The translations under genes were made by a program, and so were the position numbers. Below the pieces are notes generated by a model, which saw only the letters and a list, made by a program, of their open reading frames with translations, had not been told where the DNA came from and ran no database searches. Shown piece by piece: positions 49,669-58,392 of a DNA stretch of 64,000 bases (within the stretch, counting starts at the first letter, position 1; each line of letters opens with the position of its first letter). Location: contig SHZR01000010.1 in the NCBI GenBank assembly GCA_009692205.1, positions 1 to 64,000 of the forward strand, written 5' to 3'. This DNA comes from Gemmatimonadota bacterium (GTDB lineage Bacteria; Gemmatimonadota; Gemmatimonadetes; Longimicrobiales; Gaopeijiaceae).

Positions 49669-50966
49669 GCGCCGTGTCCCTCTTCGCGCGCGGACGCCTC
49701 CGCGACCTGAGCCCGGCGACCGTTGCGAGGCTGCTCGCGCGGACGCCGAGCGACGATGCCAGGCTGGCCGCGGCCGTGTCTGCGATCCTCGCGGACGTGA
49801 AGGCACGGGGGGACGCGGCGCTCCGCGAGATGGCCGCGAGTTTCGACCGTGTGAGCCTGGAAGCGATCGAAGTGCCGCGACGGGCGTGGCAAGACGCTGC
49901 AGCCACGCTCGACCCGCGCGTGCGCTCCGCGCTCGAACGCGCCGCCACGAATATCCGACGCTTCCACGAGGCCCAGATGCCCACCGACGTCACGCTCGAG
50001 GTCGAGCCCGGCGTGCGGATCACGCGGACATGGACGCCGCTCGGCCGCGTCGGTGTGTACGCCCCGGGTGGACGGGCGGCGTATCCCAGCTCGGTCCTTA
50101 TGGGTGTCGTCCCCGCCAAGGCCGCCGGCGTCGGGGAGGTGCTCGTGTGCTCGCCGCCCGGACCCGGCGGCCTACCGCCGCGCGAGGTGCTCGCCGCGTG
50201 CCTCATCGGGGGCGCGGACCGCCTCTTCGCGCTAGGCGGAGCCGGCGCGGTCGCCGCGCTCACGTTCGGCACGGAGAGCGTTCCTGTCGTGGACGCGGTC
50301 GTGGGGCCGGGCAACCGCTGGGTGACGGAGGCGAAGCGGCAGGTCGCCGGCGAGGTCCTGATCGACTCGCCTGCCGGCCCCTCCGAGGTGCTCGTGCTGG
50401 CGGATGCGTCCGCCGATGCGCGCCTCGTCGCGCTCGAGATCATGGCGCAGGCGGAGCACGATCCGGACGCCGCGTGCGTGCTCGTTACGACGTCCGCCGC
50501 GCTCGCAGCCGCGACCGAGGCCGAGCTCGCCGCACAGCTCGCGAGCGCGCCGCGCGCCGACATCTGCCGCCAGGCGCTCACGGCCTCCGGAGCCGTTCTG
50601 GTCGCCGACTCGCTCGACGAGGCCGTGGACTTCGCGAACCGCTACTCGCCCGAGCACCTCTCGGTCATGACCGCGTCCGCCGCCATCGATGCGCTCAGGG
50701 TGCGCACCGCCGGCACGACGTTCGTCGGACCCGCGGCCTCGGTGGCGTTCGGCGACTACATGACCGGCGCCAACCATGTCCTGCCGACCGCGGGGCGCGC
50801 GCGGAGCTTCTCCGGGCTGTCCACGATCAATTACCTGCGCTCGTTCACGATCCAGACGATCACGCCCGAGGGCGCCGCCGCGATGGTGGCGGACGTCGTC
50901 GCACTCGCCGAGGCCGAGGGGCTGCCCGCGCACGCCGCAGCAGCGCGGGCGAGGAGGGCCTCGTGA
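49665..50966 (+). CDS. hisD: Histidinol dehydrogenase
   Basis: The 433-residue zinc enzyme makes the last two oxidations to histidine. Signatures are YAPGGRAAYPSSVLMGVVPAK, VVGPGNRWVTEAKRQV, IDSPAGPSEVLVLAD, AQAEHDPDA and NRYSPEHLSVM, with zinc/catalytic His and Glu in EHD and PEHL. GTG 49665 overlaps hisG. A longer in-frame reading lies over hisG and is rejected. Confidence 0.95.
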   Translation: MSAVSLFARGRLRDLSPATVARLLARTPSDDARLAAAVSAILADVKARGDAALREMAASFDRVSLEAIEVPRRAWQDAAATLDPRVRSALERAATNIRRFHEAQMPTDVTLEVEPGVRITRTWTPLGRVGVYAPGGRAAYPSSVLMGVVPAKAAGVGEVLVCSPPGPGGLPPREVLAACLIGGADRLFALGGAGAVAALTFGTESVPVVDAVVGPGNRWVTEAKRQVAGEVLIDSPAGPSEVLVLADASADARLVALEIMAQAEHDPDAACVLVTTSAALAAATEAELAAQLASAPRADICRQALTASGAVLVADSLDEAVDFANRYSPEHLSVMTASAAIDALRVRTAGTTFVGPAASVAFGDYMTGANHVLPTAGRARSFSGLSTINYLRSFTIQTITPEGAAAMVADVVALAEAEGLPAHAAAARARRAS

Positions 50967-52036
50967 CGCCGTTCCCACGCCAGGACTACGCGTCGCTCAG
51001 GATCTACGATCCCGGCCGGCGACCGGTCCCCGTCGATCTCTCGGACAACACCAACCTCTGGGGTCCGAACCCGGGCGCGCTCGCGCGTATCCGCTCCGCA
51101 TCGCCCGACGACGTGCGGTGCTATCCCGAGGTCTACGCCGACACGCTGCGGGCCGCGGTCGCAGAGCGCTTCGGGGTATCGCCCGACTGCGTCACCACAG
51201 GGGCGGGCTCGGACGACATCCTCGACTCGGCGTTCCGCGCCGTGGCGGGCCCAGGGGACACCGTCGCGTTTCCCGCGCCCACGTTCGTGATGGCGGCCGA
51301 GCTCGCACTCGTGAACGGCATGCGGCCCCGGCCCGTGCCGTGGCGCCAGGCGCTCGCGGATCCGCGCACGCTGCTCGAAGGCGATCCGGCCGTCGTCTAC
51401 CTCTGTCGCCCCAACAACCCGACCGGCTCTCTCGCGCCAGGCGCTTGGGTGGAGCGCCTGCTCGACCTCGCCGGACCGAACGGACCTCTCGTGGTGCTCG
51501 ACGAGGCCTACGCGGACTTCGCGGGCGAGACGCTGATCGGGTGGGCCGTCGAGCGCCCCAAGCTCCTGGTCGCTCGCACGTGCTCGAAGGCGTACGGCCT
51601 CGCGGGGCTGCGGTGTGGCTTCGCGGTCGCGCGGCCAGAGGTGGCGCTCGAAGTCGAGAAGTCGCGGGGGCCCTACAAGGTCTCGCGCCTCACCGCCGCG
51701 GCGGCGGCCGTCGCCGTGCGCGACGCGGGAGGATGGTCCGCGCGCACGGTCACCGAGTGCCTCGCCAACCGGGAGCGGCTCTTCCGCGAGCTCGTGGACC
51801 GCGGACTCCGGCCCCAGGAGTCGTCCGCTAACTTCATCCTGTTCGCCGCACCGTCCGGCTCGGCCGCAGAAGACGCCATCGCGCTGCGCGAACAGGGTGT
51901 GGGCGTGCGTCCGTTCCAGGACATCCCCGAGTTGGGCGACGCGCTCCGGGTCACGGTCGCCCCGTGGCCGCTGCTCGAGCGCTTCCTCGAGGCGATGGAC
52001 CGCCGCCTGGCCGCACTCGAGGAGATCTCACGATGA
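50963..52036 (+). CDS. hisC: Histidinol-phosphate aminotransferase
   Basis: The 357-residue fold-type I PLP enzyme has VDLSDNTNLWGPNP, CRPNNPTGS, VVLDEAYADFAG, and the PLP lysine in RTCSKAYGLAGLRCGF. It transaminates imidazole-acetol phosphate. GTG 50963 overlaps hisD as GTGA and its stop overlaps hisH as ATGA. Confidence 0.94.
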   Translation: MTPFPRQDYASLRIYDPGRRPVPVDLSDNTNLWGPNPGALARIRSASPDDVRCYPEVYADTLRAAVAERFGVSPDCVTTGAGSDDILDSAFRAVAGPGDTVAFPAPTFVMAAELALVNGMRPRPVPWRQALADPRTLLEGDPAVVYLCRPNNPTGSLAPGAWVERLLDLAGPNGPLVVLDEAYADFAGETLIGWAVERPKLLVARTCSKAYGLAGLRCGFAVARPEVALEVEKSRGPYKVSRLTAAAAAVAVRDAGGWSARTVTECLANRERLFRELVDRGLRPQESSANFILFAAPSGSAAEDAIALREQGVGVRPFQDIPELGDALRVTVAPWPLLERFLEAMDRRLAALEEISR

Positions 52037-52635
52037 ACGTCGCGCTGTTCGACTACGGTGCCGGCAACCTGCACTCGCTCGGCAAGGCGCTCGAGGAAGC
52101 GGGCGCACGCGTGACCGTGACGTCCGACTGGAAGGACGCGCTCGCGCAGGACGCGCTCGTGCTCCCGGGCGTGGGCGCGTTCGGGCCGGCCGCAGCGGCG
52201 CTCCCGAAGGACCCGGCGCCCGTCCGCGACGCGCTCGCGGCGGGCATGCCCTGCCTCGGCATCTGTCTCGGTATGCAGCTTCTCTTCGATGACTCGGAGG
52301 AAGCCGCGGGCCACGGCATCGGACTGATGCCGGGCAAGGTGCGCCTCCTCGACGCCCGCATCGTCCCGCAGATGGGATGGAACGACGTCGAGACGGGGCC
52401 GGATCCGATCTTCGCCGGAGTGGAGGATCTCGTGGCGTACTTCGCGAACTCGTACGTCTGCATTCCGACCGACATCTCGGATGCGATCGCCTGGTCGGAG
52501 TACGACGGCATCCGCTCCGCCGCGGGCGCGCGGCGTTCCAACACCTGGGGCCTGCAGTTCCACCCGGAGAAGAGCTCCGGGCCCGGCCGGCGCATCATCG
52601 CCAACTTCGTCGCGCTCGCACGGGAGCCATCGTGA
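52033..52635 (+). CDS. hisH: Imidazole glycerol phosphate synthase, glutamine amidotransferase subunit
   Basis: The 200-residue class I amidotransferase feeds ammonia to HisF. The nucleophile Cys lies in LGICLGMQLLF and the His-Glu pair in LQFHPEKSS. The oxyanion segment PGVGAFG is present. ATG 52033 overlaps hisC as ATGA and the stop overlaps hisA as GTGA. Confidence 0.94.
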   Translation: MNVALFDYGAGNLHSLGKALEEAGARVTVTSDWKDALAQDALVLPGVGAFGPAAAALPKDPAPVRDALAAGMPCLGICLGMQLLFDDSEEAAGHGIGLMPGKVRLLDARIVPQMGWNDVETGPDPIFAGVEDLVAYFANSYVCIPTDISDAIAWSEYDGIRSAAGARRSNTWGLQFHPEKSSGPGRRIIANFVALAREPS

Positions 52636-53366
52636 TCGCGGCCCCGGCGGTGGACGTGAAGGGCGGGCGCTGCGTCCAGCTCGTGGGCGGACGCCCCGAC
52701 GCGGTCGCGGTCTCGCTTCCGGACCCCGTCGCGGCGGCCGACCGCTGGAGCCGTGCCGGCTTCGGCACGCTCCACATCGTGGATCTCGACGCCGCACTGG
52801 GCATGGGTGACAACCTCGACGTCATCCTCGAGGTGATTCGCACGACGGCTGCCGAGACACAGGTCGGAGGAGGCATCCGGGACGATGCGCGCGTCGAGAA
52901 GCTGCTCGACGCGGGTGCCGACCGCATCGTCGTGGGCACGAGGGCGCTCGACGACCCCGAGTGGCTCGCGCGACTGTCCGCGCGGTACCCGAGCCGCGTG
53001 ATGGTCGCGCTCGACACGCGCGACGGTCGCATCCTGCGCAGGGGATGGACCGAGGAGTCGCACCTGGAGCTCGCGACGTACCTTCCTGAGCTCGCCGCGC
53101 TCCCGCTCGCCGGCATCCTGTCGACCAACGTGGCGCGGGAGGGTCGTCTCCAGGGGATCGACCGCGAGGCGTGTCGCGAGGTCATTGTAAACAGCCCGCA
53201 CCCCGTCTGGGCCTCCGGGGGAGTCACCACGACCGACGAGCTCGAGTACCTGGACGGCACGGGTGCGGCGGGCGTGGTGCTCGGAATGGCGCTCTACACG
53301 GATACCTTGAACGCAAGCGACGTCGCGGCCCGCTGGGGGCGCGCAAACACGGCGAAGAACCGATGA
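52632..53366 (+). CDS. hisA: ProFAR isomerase (phosphoribosylformimino-AICAR-P isomerase)
   Basis: The 244-residue TIM barrel has the N-terminal [14 protein letters not shown] with the catalytic Asp, [30 protein letters not shown], and a C-terminal [15 protein letters not shown]. The order after hisH and before hisB and hisF supports HisA rather than HisF. GTG 52632 overlaps hisH. Confidence 0.92.
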   Translation: MIAAPAVDVKGGRCVQLVGGRPDAVAVSLPDPVAAADRWSRAGFGTLHIVDLDAALGMGDNLDVILEVIRTTAAETQVGGGIRDDARVEKLLDAGADRIVVGTRALDDPEWLARLSARYPSRVMVALDTRDGRILRRGWTEESHLELATYLPELAALPLAGILSTNVAREGRLQGIDREACREVIVNSPHPVWASGGVTTTDELEYLDGTGAAGVVLGMALYTDTLNASDVAARWGRANTAKNR

Positions 53367-53902
53367 GCAAGCTGAAGAGAGAGACGAAGGAGACGCGCAT
53401 CGTCGCCGACGTGCGCATCGGCAGCGGCAAAGCGAAGGTCCAGACCGGCGATCAGTTCCTGACGCACATGGTCGAGACGCTCGCGCGCTACGCGGGAGTC
53501 GACATCGAGCTCGAGGCAACCGGCGATCTCCGTCACCACCTCGTCGAGGACGTCGCCATCGTGCTGGGGCTCGCCTTGAAGGACGAGGTGCCCGAGCGCT
53601 GCGCGCGATACGGGTGGGCCGAGGTCCCCATGGACGAGGCGCTGGCTTCCGCCGCGATCGATATCGGTGGTCGGCCCTACTACGTGGGCCGGCTGCCGTC
53701 GAGGCTGTACGCGCACTTCCTGCACTCGTTCGCCACGAACCTGGACGCGACGCTCCACGTGCGGGTGCTCCGGGGCAACGACCGCCACCACAAGGTGGAG
53801 GCGGCCATCAAGGCGACCGGGCTCGCGCTCAGGCAGGCGCTCACCGAGGGCGATCAGGTGTTCAGCACGAAGGGCTCCGTGAAGATCGAGCGGATCGGCT
53901 GA
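53363..53902 (+). CDS. hisB: Imidazoleglycerol-phosphate dehydratase (divergent)
   Basis: The 179-residue enzyme dehydrates imidazole glycerol phosphate. It keeps the metal ligands (His in FLTHM; His-His-Glu in RHHLVED; His in HFLHSFA; His-His-Glu in RHHKVEA). The usual DDHHTVED and FFDHM are altered to LRHHLVED and FLTHM. It has no fused histidinol phosphatase. It overlaps hisA (ATGA) and hisF (1 nt). Confidence 0.88.
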   Translation: MSKLKRETKETRIVADVRIGSGKAKVQTGDQFLTHMVETLARYAGVDIELEATGDLRHHLVEDVAIVLGLALKDEVPERCARYGWAEVPMDEALASAAIDIGGRPYYVGRLPSRLYAHFLHSFATNLDATLHVRVLRGNDRHHKVEAAIKATGLALRQALTEGDQVFSTKGSVKIERIG

Positions 53903-54690
53903 TGCTCCGCCCGCGCGTGATCGTGTGCCTCGACGTGAAGGACGGGCGCGTCGTGAAAGGCACACAGTTCCAGAACCTGCGCGACGTCGGCGACCCGGTG
54001 GAGCTCGCCACGCGCTACGAGGCCGAGGGCGCGGACGAGGTGGTCTTCCTCGACGTGTCCGCGTCCAAAGAAGCGCGCGGCACGCTGCTCGAAGTCGTCC
54101 GCCGCACGGCCGAGAGGCTCTTCGTACCGCTCACGGTCGGCGGCGGCGTCCGCTCGGCCGCCGACATCGGACCGCTCCTGCGCGCCGGCGCCGACAAGAT
54201 CAGCGTCAACACCGCCGCGGTTCGTGACCCCGGTTTGCTGTCGCTCGGCGCGGAGAGATTCGGCAGCCAGTGCATCGTCGCGAGCATCGATGCGCTGCGC
54301 GAGAACGAGAGGTGGCGCTGCTACACCCACGGCGGCACCGAGCGGACGGAGCTGGATGCGGTCGAGTGGGCCGCCGAGTGCGAGGCGCGTGGTGCCGGAG
54401 AGATCCTGCTGACCTCGATCGATCAGGACGGCGCGCGGAACGGCTACGACCTCGAGCTCACGAGACAGGTCGCCGACAGCGTTCCGGTCCCCGTCATCGC
54501 GTCGGGCGGTGCCGGAGGGGCCGAGCACCTGCGCGACGCGTTCACCGACGGGCACGCGTCCGCGGCACTGGTCGCGGGCATCTTGCACGACGGTCTCACC
54601 ACAGTGGGCGCGCTCAAGTCGGCGCTCAACGGCTGGGGCATCGCCGTGCGACCGGTCGCCAACCTCCGCCCCAGCGAGGCCCTCTCGTGA
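53902..54690 (+). CDS. hisF: Imidazole glycerol phosphate synthase cyclase subunit
   Basis: The 262-residue TIM barrel pairs with HisH. It has [19 protein letters not shown] with catalytic Asp near residue 10, [37 protein letters not shown] (second catalytic Asp) and [19 protein letters not shown] 53902 overlaps hisB by one base and the stop overlaps hisI as GTGA. Confidence 0.95.
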   Translation: MLRPRVIVCLDVKDGRVVKGTQFQNLRDVGDPVELATRYEAEGADEVVFLDVSASKEARGTLLEVVRRTAERLFVPLTVGGGVRSAADIGPLLRAGADKISVNTAAVRDPGLLSLGAERFGSQCIVASIDALRENERWRCYTHGGTERTELDAVEWAAECEARGAGEILLTSIDQDGARNGYDLELTRQVADSVPVPVIASGGAGGAEHLRDAFTDGHASAALVAGILHDGLTTVGALKSALNGWGIAVRPVANLRPSEALS

Positions 54691-55310
54691 CCGACCGTAC
54701 GCTCTCGACCGTCTCCGACCTGGACGCGCTCGACTTCGACCGCTCGGGCGGGCTCCTTCCCGTAGTCGTGCAGGACGCCGCGACCGGCGAGGCGCTCATG
54801 CTCGCGTTCGCGAACCGCGCGGCTCTCGAGAAGACGCTCGAGACGGGCCAGATGCATTTCTGGTCGCGAAGCCGCAACGAACTTTGGCGAAAGGGTGAGA
54901 CGAGCGGCAACACGCTCGCACTCGTCTCGCTGCACACCGACTGCGATTCCGACACCGTGCTCGCGCGCGTGACCCCCGCAGGGCCCACGTGCCACACGGG
55001 TGAGCGGAGCTGTTTCGGCGACGGCGCCGATGTCGCGGTCGCCGCGCTGGCCCGCCTGGACCGCACGCTCGCCACGCGCGAGCGCGACCGGCCCGAAGGC
55101 AGCTACACCGTGCGCTTGCTCGACGACCCGAACCTCCGCCTGAAGAAGCTGGGCGAGGAGACTGCCGAGCTGATCGCGGCGCTCGCCACTCGCGACTCCA
55201 AGCGTGCGGTAGAAGAAGCGGCCGACCTCGTCTACCACGTGCTCGTGGCGCTGCGGGCGACCGGGGTCGACGTGTCCGCGCTGCTCGAGGAGATGGATCG
55301 GCGGGCATGA
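54687..55310 (+). CDS. hisI: Bifunctional phosphoribosyl-AMP cyclohydrolase / phosphoribosyl-ATP pyrophosphatase
   Basis: The 207-residue HisIE fusion catalyses steps two and three of the pathway. The HisI domain (about residues 1-115) has [21 protein letters not shown] and the zinc cysteines in HTDCDSD and [10 protein letters not shown]. The HisE domain (about 120-207) has [17 protein letters not shown] and [12 protein letters not shown]. It overlaps hisF and the ABC exporter gene. Confidence 0.95.
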   Translation: MTDRTLSTVSDLDALDFDRSGGLLPVVVQDAATGEALMLAFANRAALEKTLETGQMHFWSRSRNELWRKGETSGNTLALVSLHTDCDSDTVLARVTPAGPTCHTGERSCFGDGADVAVAALARLDRTLATRERDRPEGSYTVRLLDDPNLRLKKLGEETAELIAALATRDSKRAVEEAADLVYHVLVALRATGVDVSALLEEMDRRA

Positions 55311-57115
55311 GCGGCGACGTCGCCTTCCACGAGGAGGAGGCGCTCGGCAAGGCGTACGACGGCCGTCTCATGAGGCGGCTGCTGCGCTACCTGCGGCCGT
55401 ACTGGAAGCAGGTGGGGCTCGCGCTCCTCGTGCTCCTGCTCGCCGCCGCGGCGAACATCGTCGGGCCGTGGGTCACGCAGCGCGCCATCGACGAGGCGAT
55501 CCCCAACCAAGACGGGGACTTCCTCGGCCTCCTCGCGGTCGTCTTCCTCGCCACCGTGGTCGTTGGCTTCGTGCTCGAGTATGTCGAGTCCGTCGTCACG
55601 ACCTGGCTCGGGCAATCGGTCATGTACGACCTGCGCAAGGAGATCTTCGCCAAACTCCAGCGCGCCGATCTGAAGTTCTACGACAAGAACCCGATCGGTC
55701 GCCTCATGACGCGCGTCACCAACGACGTCGAGACGCTGAACGAGTTGTTCAGCTCCGGAGTGGTGACCGTCTTCGGCGACCTGTTCACGCTCGCGTTCAT
55801 CGTGGTCGCGATGCTCGGCATGAACTGGAGGCTCGCGCTCGTCACGTTCAGCGTGCTACCGCTGGTCGTGATCGTGGTGTTCGTCTTCCGTGCGAAGATC
55901 CGCGACGCGTACCGCGACATCCGCGTGCGCCTCGCGCGTGTGAACGCCTTCATGCACGAGCGCTTCACCGGGATCCGCGTGGTGCAGCTCTTCAACCGGG
56001 AGAAGGCGGACGCCGCGCGGTTGGCCGAACTGAACGACGATCACCTCCAGTCCCACCTGCGCTCGATCACGTACTACGCGCTCTTCTTCCCCCTCATGGA
56101 GTTCTTCACCGCGCTCGCCCTGGCGCTGATCATCTGGTACGGCGGTGTGCGGAGCCTGGACGGAACCATCACCGTCGGCGTGATCGCGGCGTTCCTCCAG
56201 TACGCGCGCAGGTTCTTCCAGCCCATCCAGGACCTGTCGGAGAAGTACAACCTCCTGCAGGGCGCGATGGCGTCTTCGGAGCGGGTGTTCAAGCTGCTCG
56301 ACCACGAGATCGCGGTCGTCGATCCGGCCCGCCCGAAACCGATGCCCGAGCCCGCCGAGGGCCGCATCGAGTTCGACCATGTCTGGTTCGCGTACGGCAC
56401 CGACCAGGCGGGCGAGCCGGACTGGGTCCTCAAAGACGTCAGCCTCGAGGTCCGGCCCGGCGAGAAGGTGGCCATCGTCGGCCATACCGGCGCCGGCAAG
56501 ACCACGCTCATCAACCTGCTCATGCGGTTCTACGACCCTACGCGGGGTCGCATCCTCCTCGACGGCACGCCGATTCACGAGCTGCGCCTCCAAGACCTCC
56601 GCTCGCGCATCGGCCTCGTGCTCCAGGACGTGTTCCTGTTCAGTCAGGACGTCGGCTACAACATCCGGCTCGGCTCGAGCGAGATCGACCAAGACCGCAT
56701 CCGCGCCGCGGCGGAGCGCGTGGGCGCGGCGGCGTTCATCGACCGGCTCCCGCGCGGCTACGATCAGCCTCTCGGCGAGCGCGGCTCCACGCTCTCGGTC
56801 GGCGAGCGCCAGCTCGTGAGCTTCGCGCGGGCGCTCGCGTTCGACCCCGGCATCCTGGTGCTCGACGAAGCCACCAGCTCGGTGGACTCCGAGATCGAGG
56901 CGAAGATCGAGGCCGCCACCGACGAGCTGCTCCAGGGGCGCACATCGCTCGTGATCGCGCACCGGCTCTCCACCGTGCAGAACGCCGACCGCATCGTGGT
57001 GTTACATCACGGTGAGGTGCGTGAGCGAGGGACGCACGCGGAGCTGCTCGCGGCGGGCGGACTATACGCGCGCCTGCACGAGCTGCAGTTCGCGCCGGTG
57101 GAGGGAATTCGTTGA
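55307..57115 (+). CDS. ABC exporter, fused membrane and ATPase domains
   Basis: The 602-residue half-transporter has six membrane helices (about residues 30-320) and an ATPase domain with Walker A GHTGAGKTTL, signature LSVGERQLVSFARAL and Walker B ILVLDEATSSVD. It belongs to the MsbA/multidrug (B-subfamily) type and should homodimerise. It overlaps hisI as ATGA, so it is expressed under his control at least in part. The substrate is unknown. Confidence 0.9.
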   Translation: MSGDVAFHEEEALGKAYDGRLMRRLLRYLRPYWKQVGLALLVLLLAAAANIVGPWVTQRAIDEAIPNQDGDFLGLLAVVFLATVVVGFVLEYVESVVTTWLGQSVMYDLRKEIFAKLQRADLKFYDKNPIGRLMTRVTNDVETLNELFSSGVVTVFGDLFTLAFIVVAMLGMNWRLALVTFSVLPLVVIVVFVFRAKIRDAYRDIRVRLARVNAFMHERFTGIRVVQLFNREKADAARLAELNDDHLQSHLRSITYYALFFPLMEFFTALALALIIWYGGVRSLDGTITVGVIAAFLQYARRFFQPIQDLSEKYNLLQGAMASSERVFKLLDHEIAVVDPARPKPMPEPAEGRIEFDHVWFAYGTDQAGEPDWVLKDVSLEVRPGEKVAIVGHTGAGKTTLINLLMRFYDPTRGRILLDGTPIHELRLQDLRSRIGLVLQDVFLFSQDVGYNIRLGSSEIDQDRIRAAAERVGAAAFIDRLPRGYDQPLGERGSTLSVGERQLVSFARALAFDPGILVLDEATSSVDSEIEAKIEAATDELLQGRTSLVIAHRLSTVQNADRIVVLHHGEVRERGTHAELLAAGGLYARLHELQFAPVEGIR

Positions 57116-58359
57116 ACGGATGGGCCCTGCGTCCCCCACTCCTGGGGGTAGCCTTCTCGCTCGCCACTCTGGCGCTGAGCTCGCACGCGCACGCACACGC
57201 GCAGACCCCCGCCGACGCTCCCCGGGTCGATGGCGAGTACGGGCTCTACGTCACGCGCAACGCGGACAAGCTGCGGGTCGCATGGCTGACGCGTCGCGCG
57301 GGAGCGGGGTGGGCGCAATTGGTGACGGCAGACGGGATCGCCGGGGCCGCCGTGACCACTCAGGCCGGGGTCGAGCATGCCGTTCGCTTCGTCCATTCTG
57401 GCGACGACACGGTGATCGTCCGCTACGGCGCGAGGGACGACGCTACCGATCGCCACGAGACCGGGTTGCGCCTGACCCTAGCTCCCCGACGGCCGCCCGT
57501 CACCCACTCCGGAGTCGATTCGATCTTCGTGATGGGCGACATCCACGGCGAGATGGACACGCTCCGGACCGTGCTGAGGAACGCGGGGGTGATCGACACC
57601 CGCGGCGCGTGGAGCGCCGGGCAAGCCCACCTCGTCGTGGTCGGGGACATGGTGGACCGCGGGAACGACGCGACCGCGGTGCTCTGGTATCTCTACGGCC
57701 TCGAGCCCCAGGCCGAAGCCGCCGGCGGTCGCCTGAGCGTCGTCCTGGGCAACCACGAGATCATGGTTCTGCTCAACGACCTCCGCTATGTGCAGCCGAA
57801 GGAGAGGGCGATCGCCGAGGCGCACGGCGTCAGTTACGACCGCATGTTCGACCCCAGGCACTCCATCCTGGGCACCTGGCTCGCGTCCAAGCCCGCGGTG
57901 ATCCGCGTCGACGACGTCCTGTTCGCCCACGGCGGTGTGTCCGCCGACTATCTCAGCTACTCGCTCGAGTCGCTCGACGACTCGCTGGCGGCTTTCAGCC
58001 GCGAGGAGCTGTTCTACCGCTGGTCCGACTCGACCTACACCACCCCGCCCGACACCGCGGGCGTGAACCGGCGTGACGCCCTCTTCATGGGAGAGCGGAG
58101 CCCCCTCTGGTACCGTGCCTACGTCAACACGAACGATGTTCGCGCCGAGCTCGACTCGGTTCTCGAGCACTTCGGTGCCCGGCTGCACGTGGTCGGCCAC
58201 ACGGCTCTCGAACCGATCACCCCGACGTATGGGGGCGACGTCATCGCGGCGAACACCGTTCCGTTCGCGGCCGAGATATTGCTCCTGGTCCGGGACGGAC
58301 GAGACTACGAGCGCTGGCGCTTCCGGACGTCCGGACCGCCCGAGCGGATCGACCCTTAA
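57112..58359 (+). CDS. Secreted PPP-family metallophosphoesterase (Shewanella-like phosphatase type)
   Basis: The 415-residue protein has a signal peptide (LGVAFSLATLALSSHAHAHAQ) and the metal motifs MGDIHGE (about residue 141), GDMVDRGND and GNHEI, followed by FAHGG and VVGHT. That is the PPP phosphatase order seen in Shewanella-like phosphatases. TTG 57112 overlaps the ABC gene as TTGA. It should be periplasmic, so it is unlikely to be the missing histidinol phosphatase. Confidence 0.87.
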   Translation: MNGWALRPPLLGVAFSLATLALSSHAHAHAQTPADAPRVDGEYGLYVTRNADKLRVAWLTRRAGAGWAQLVTADGIAGAAVTTQAGVEHAVRFVHSGDDTVIVRYGARDDATDRHETGLRLTLAPRRPPVTHSGVDSIFVMGDIHGEMDTLRTVLRNAGVIDTRGAWSAGQAHLVVVGDMVDRGNDATAVLWYLYGLEPQAEAAGGRLSVVLGNHEIMVLLNDLRYVQPKERAIAEAHGVSYDRMFDPRHSILGTWLASKPAVIRVDDVLFAHGGVSADYLSYSLESLDDSLAAFSREELFYRWSDSTYTTPPDTAGVNRRDALFMGERSPLWYRAYVNTNDVRAELDSVLEHFGARLHVVGHTALEPITPTYGGDVIAANTVPFAAEILLLVRDGRDYERWRFRTSGPPERIDP

Positions 58360-58392
58360 GTCGATCGGCCGGTTACCCGGCCGTGCTGCTTT

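Noticed and set aside
57112-58359. The secreted phosphatase as the missing histidinol phosphatase
   Set aside because: It has a signal peptide and PPP-family motifs, while known histidinol phosphatases are cytosolic HAD, PHP or inositol-monophosphatase-type enzymes.
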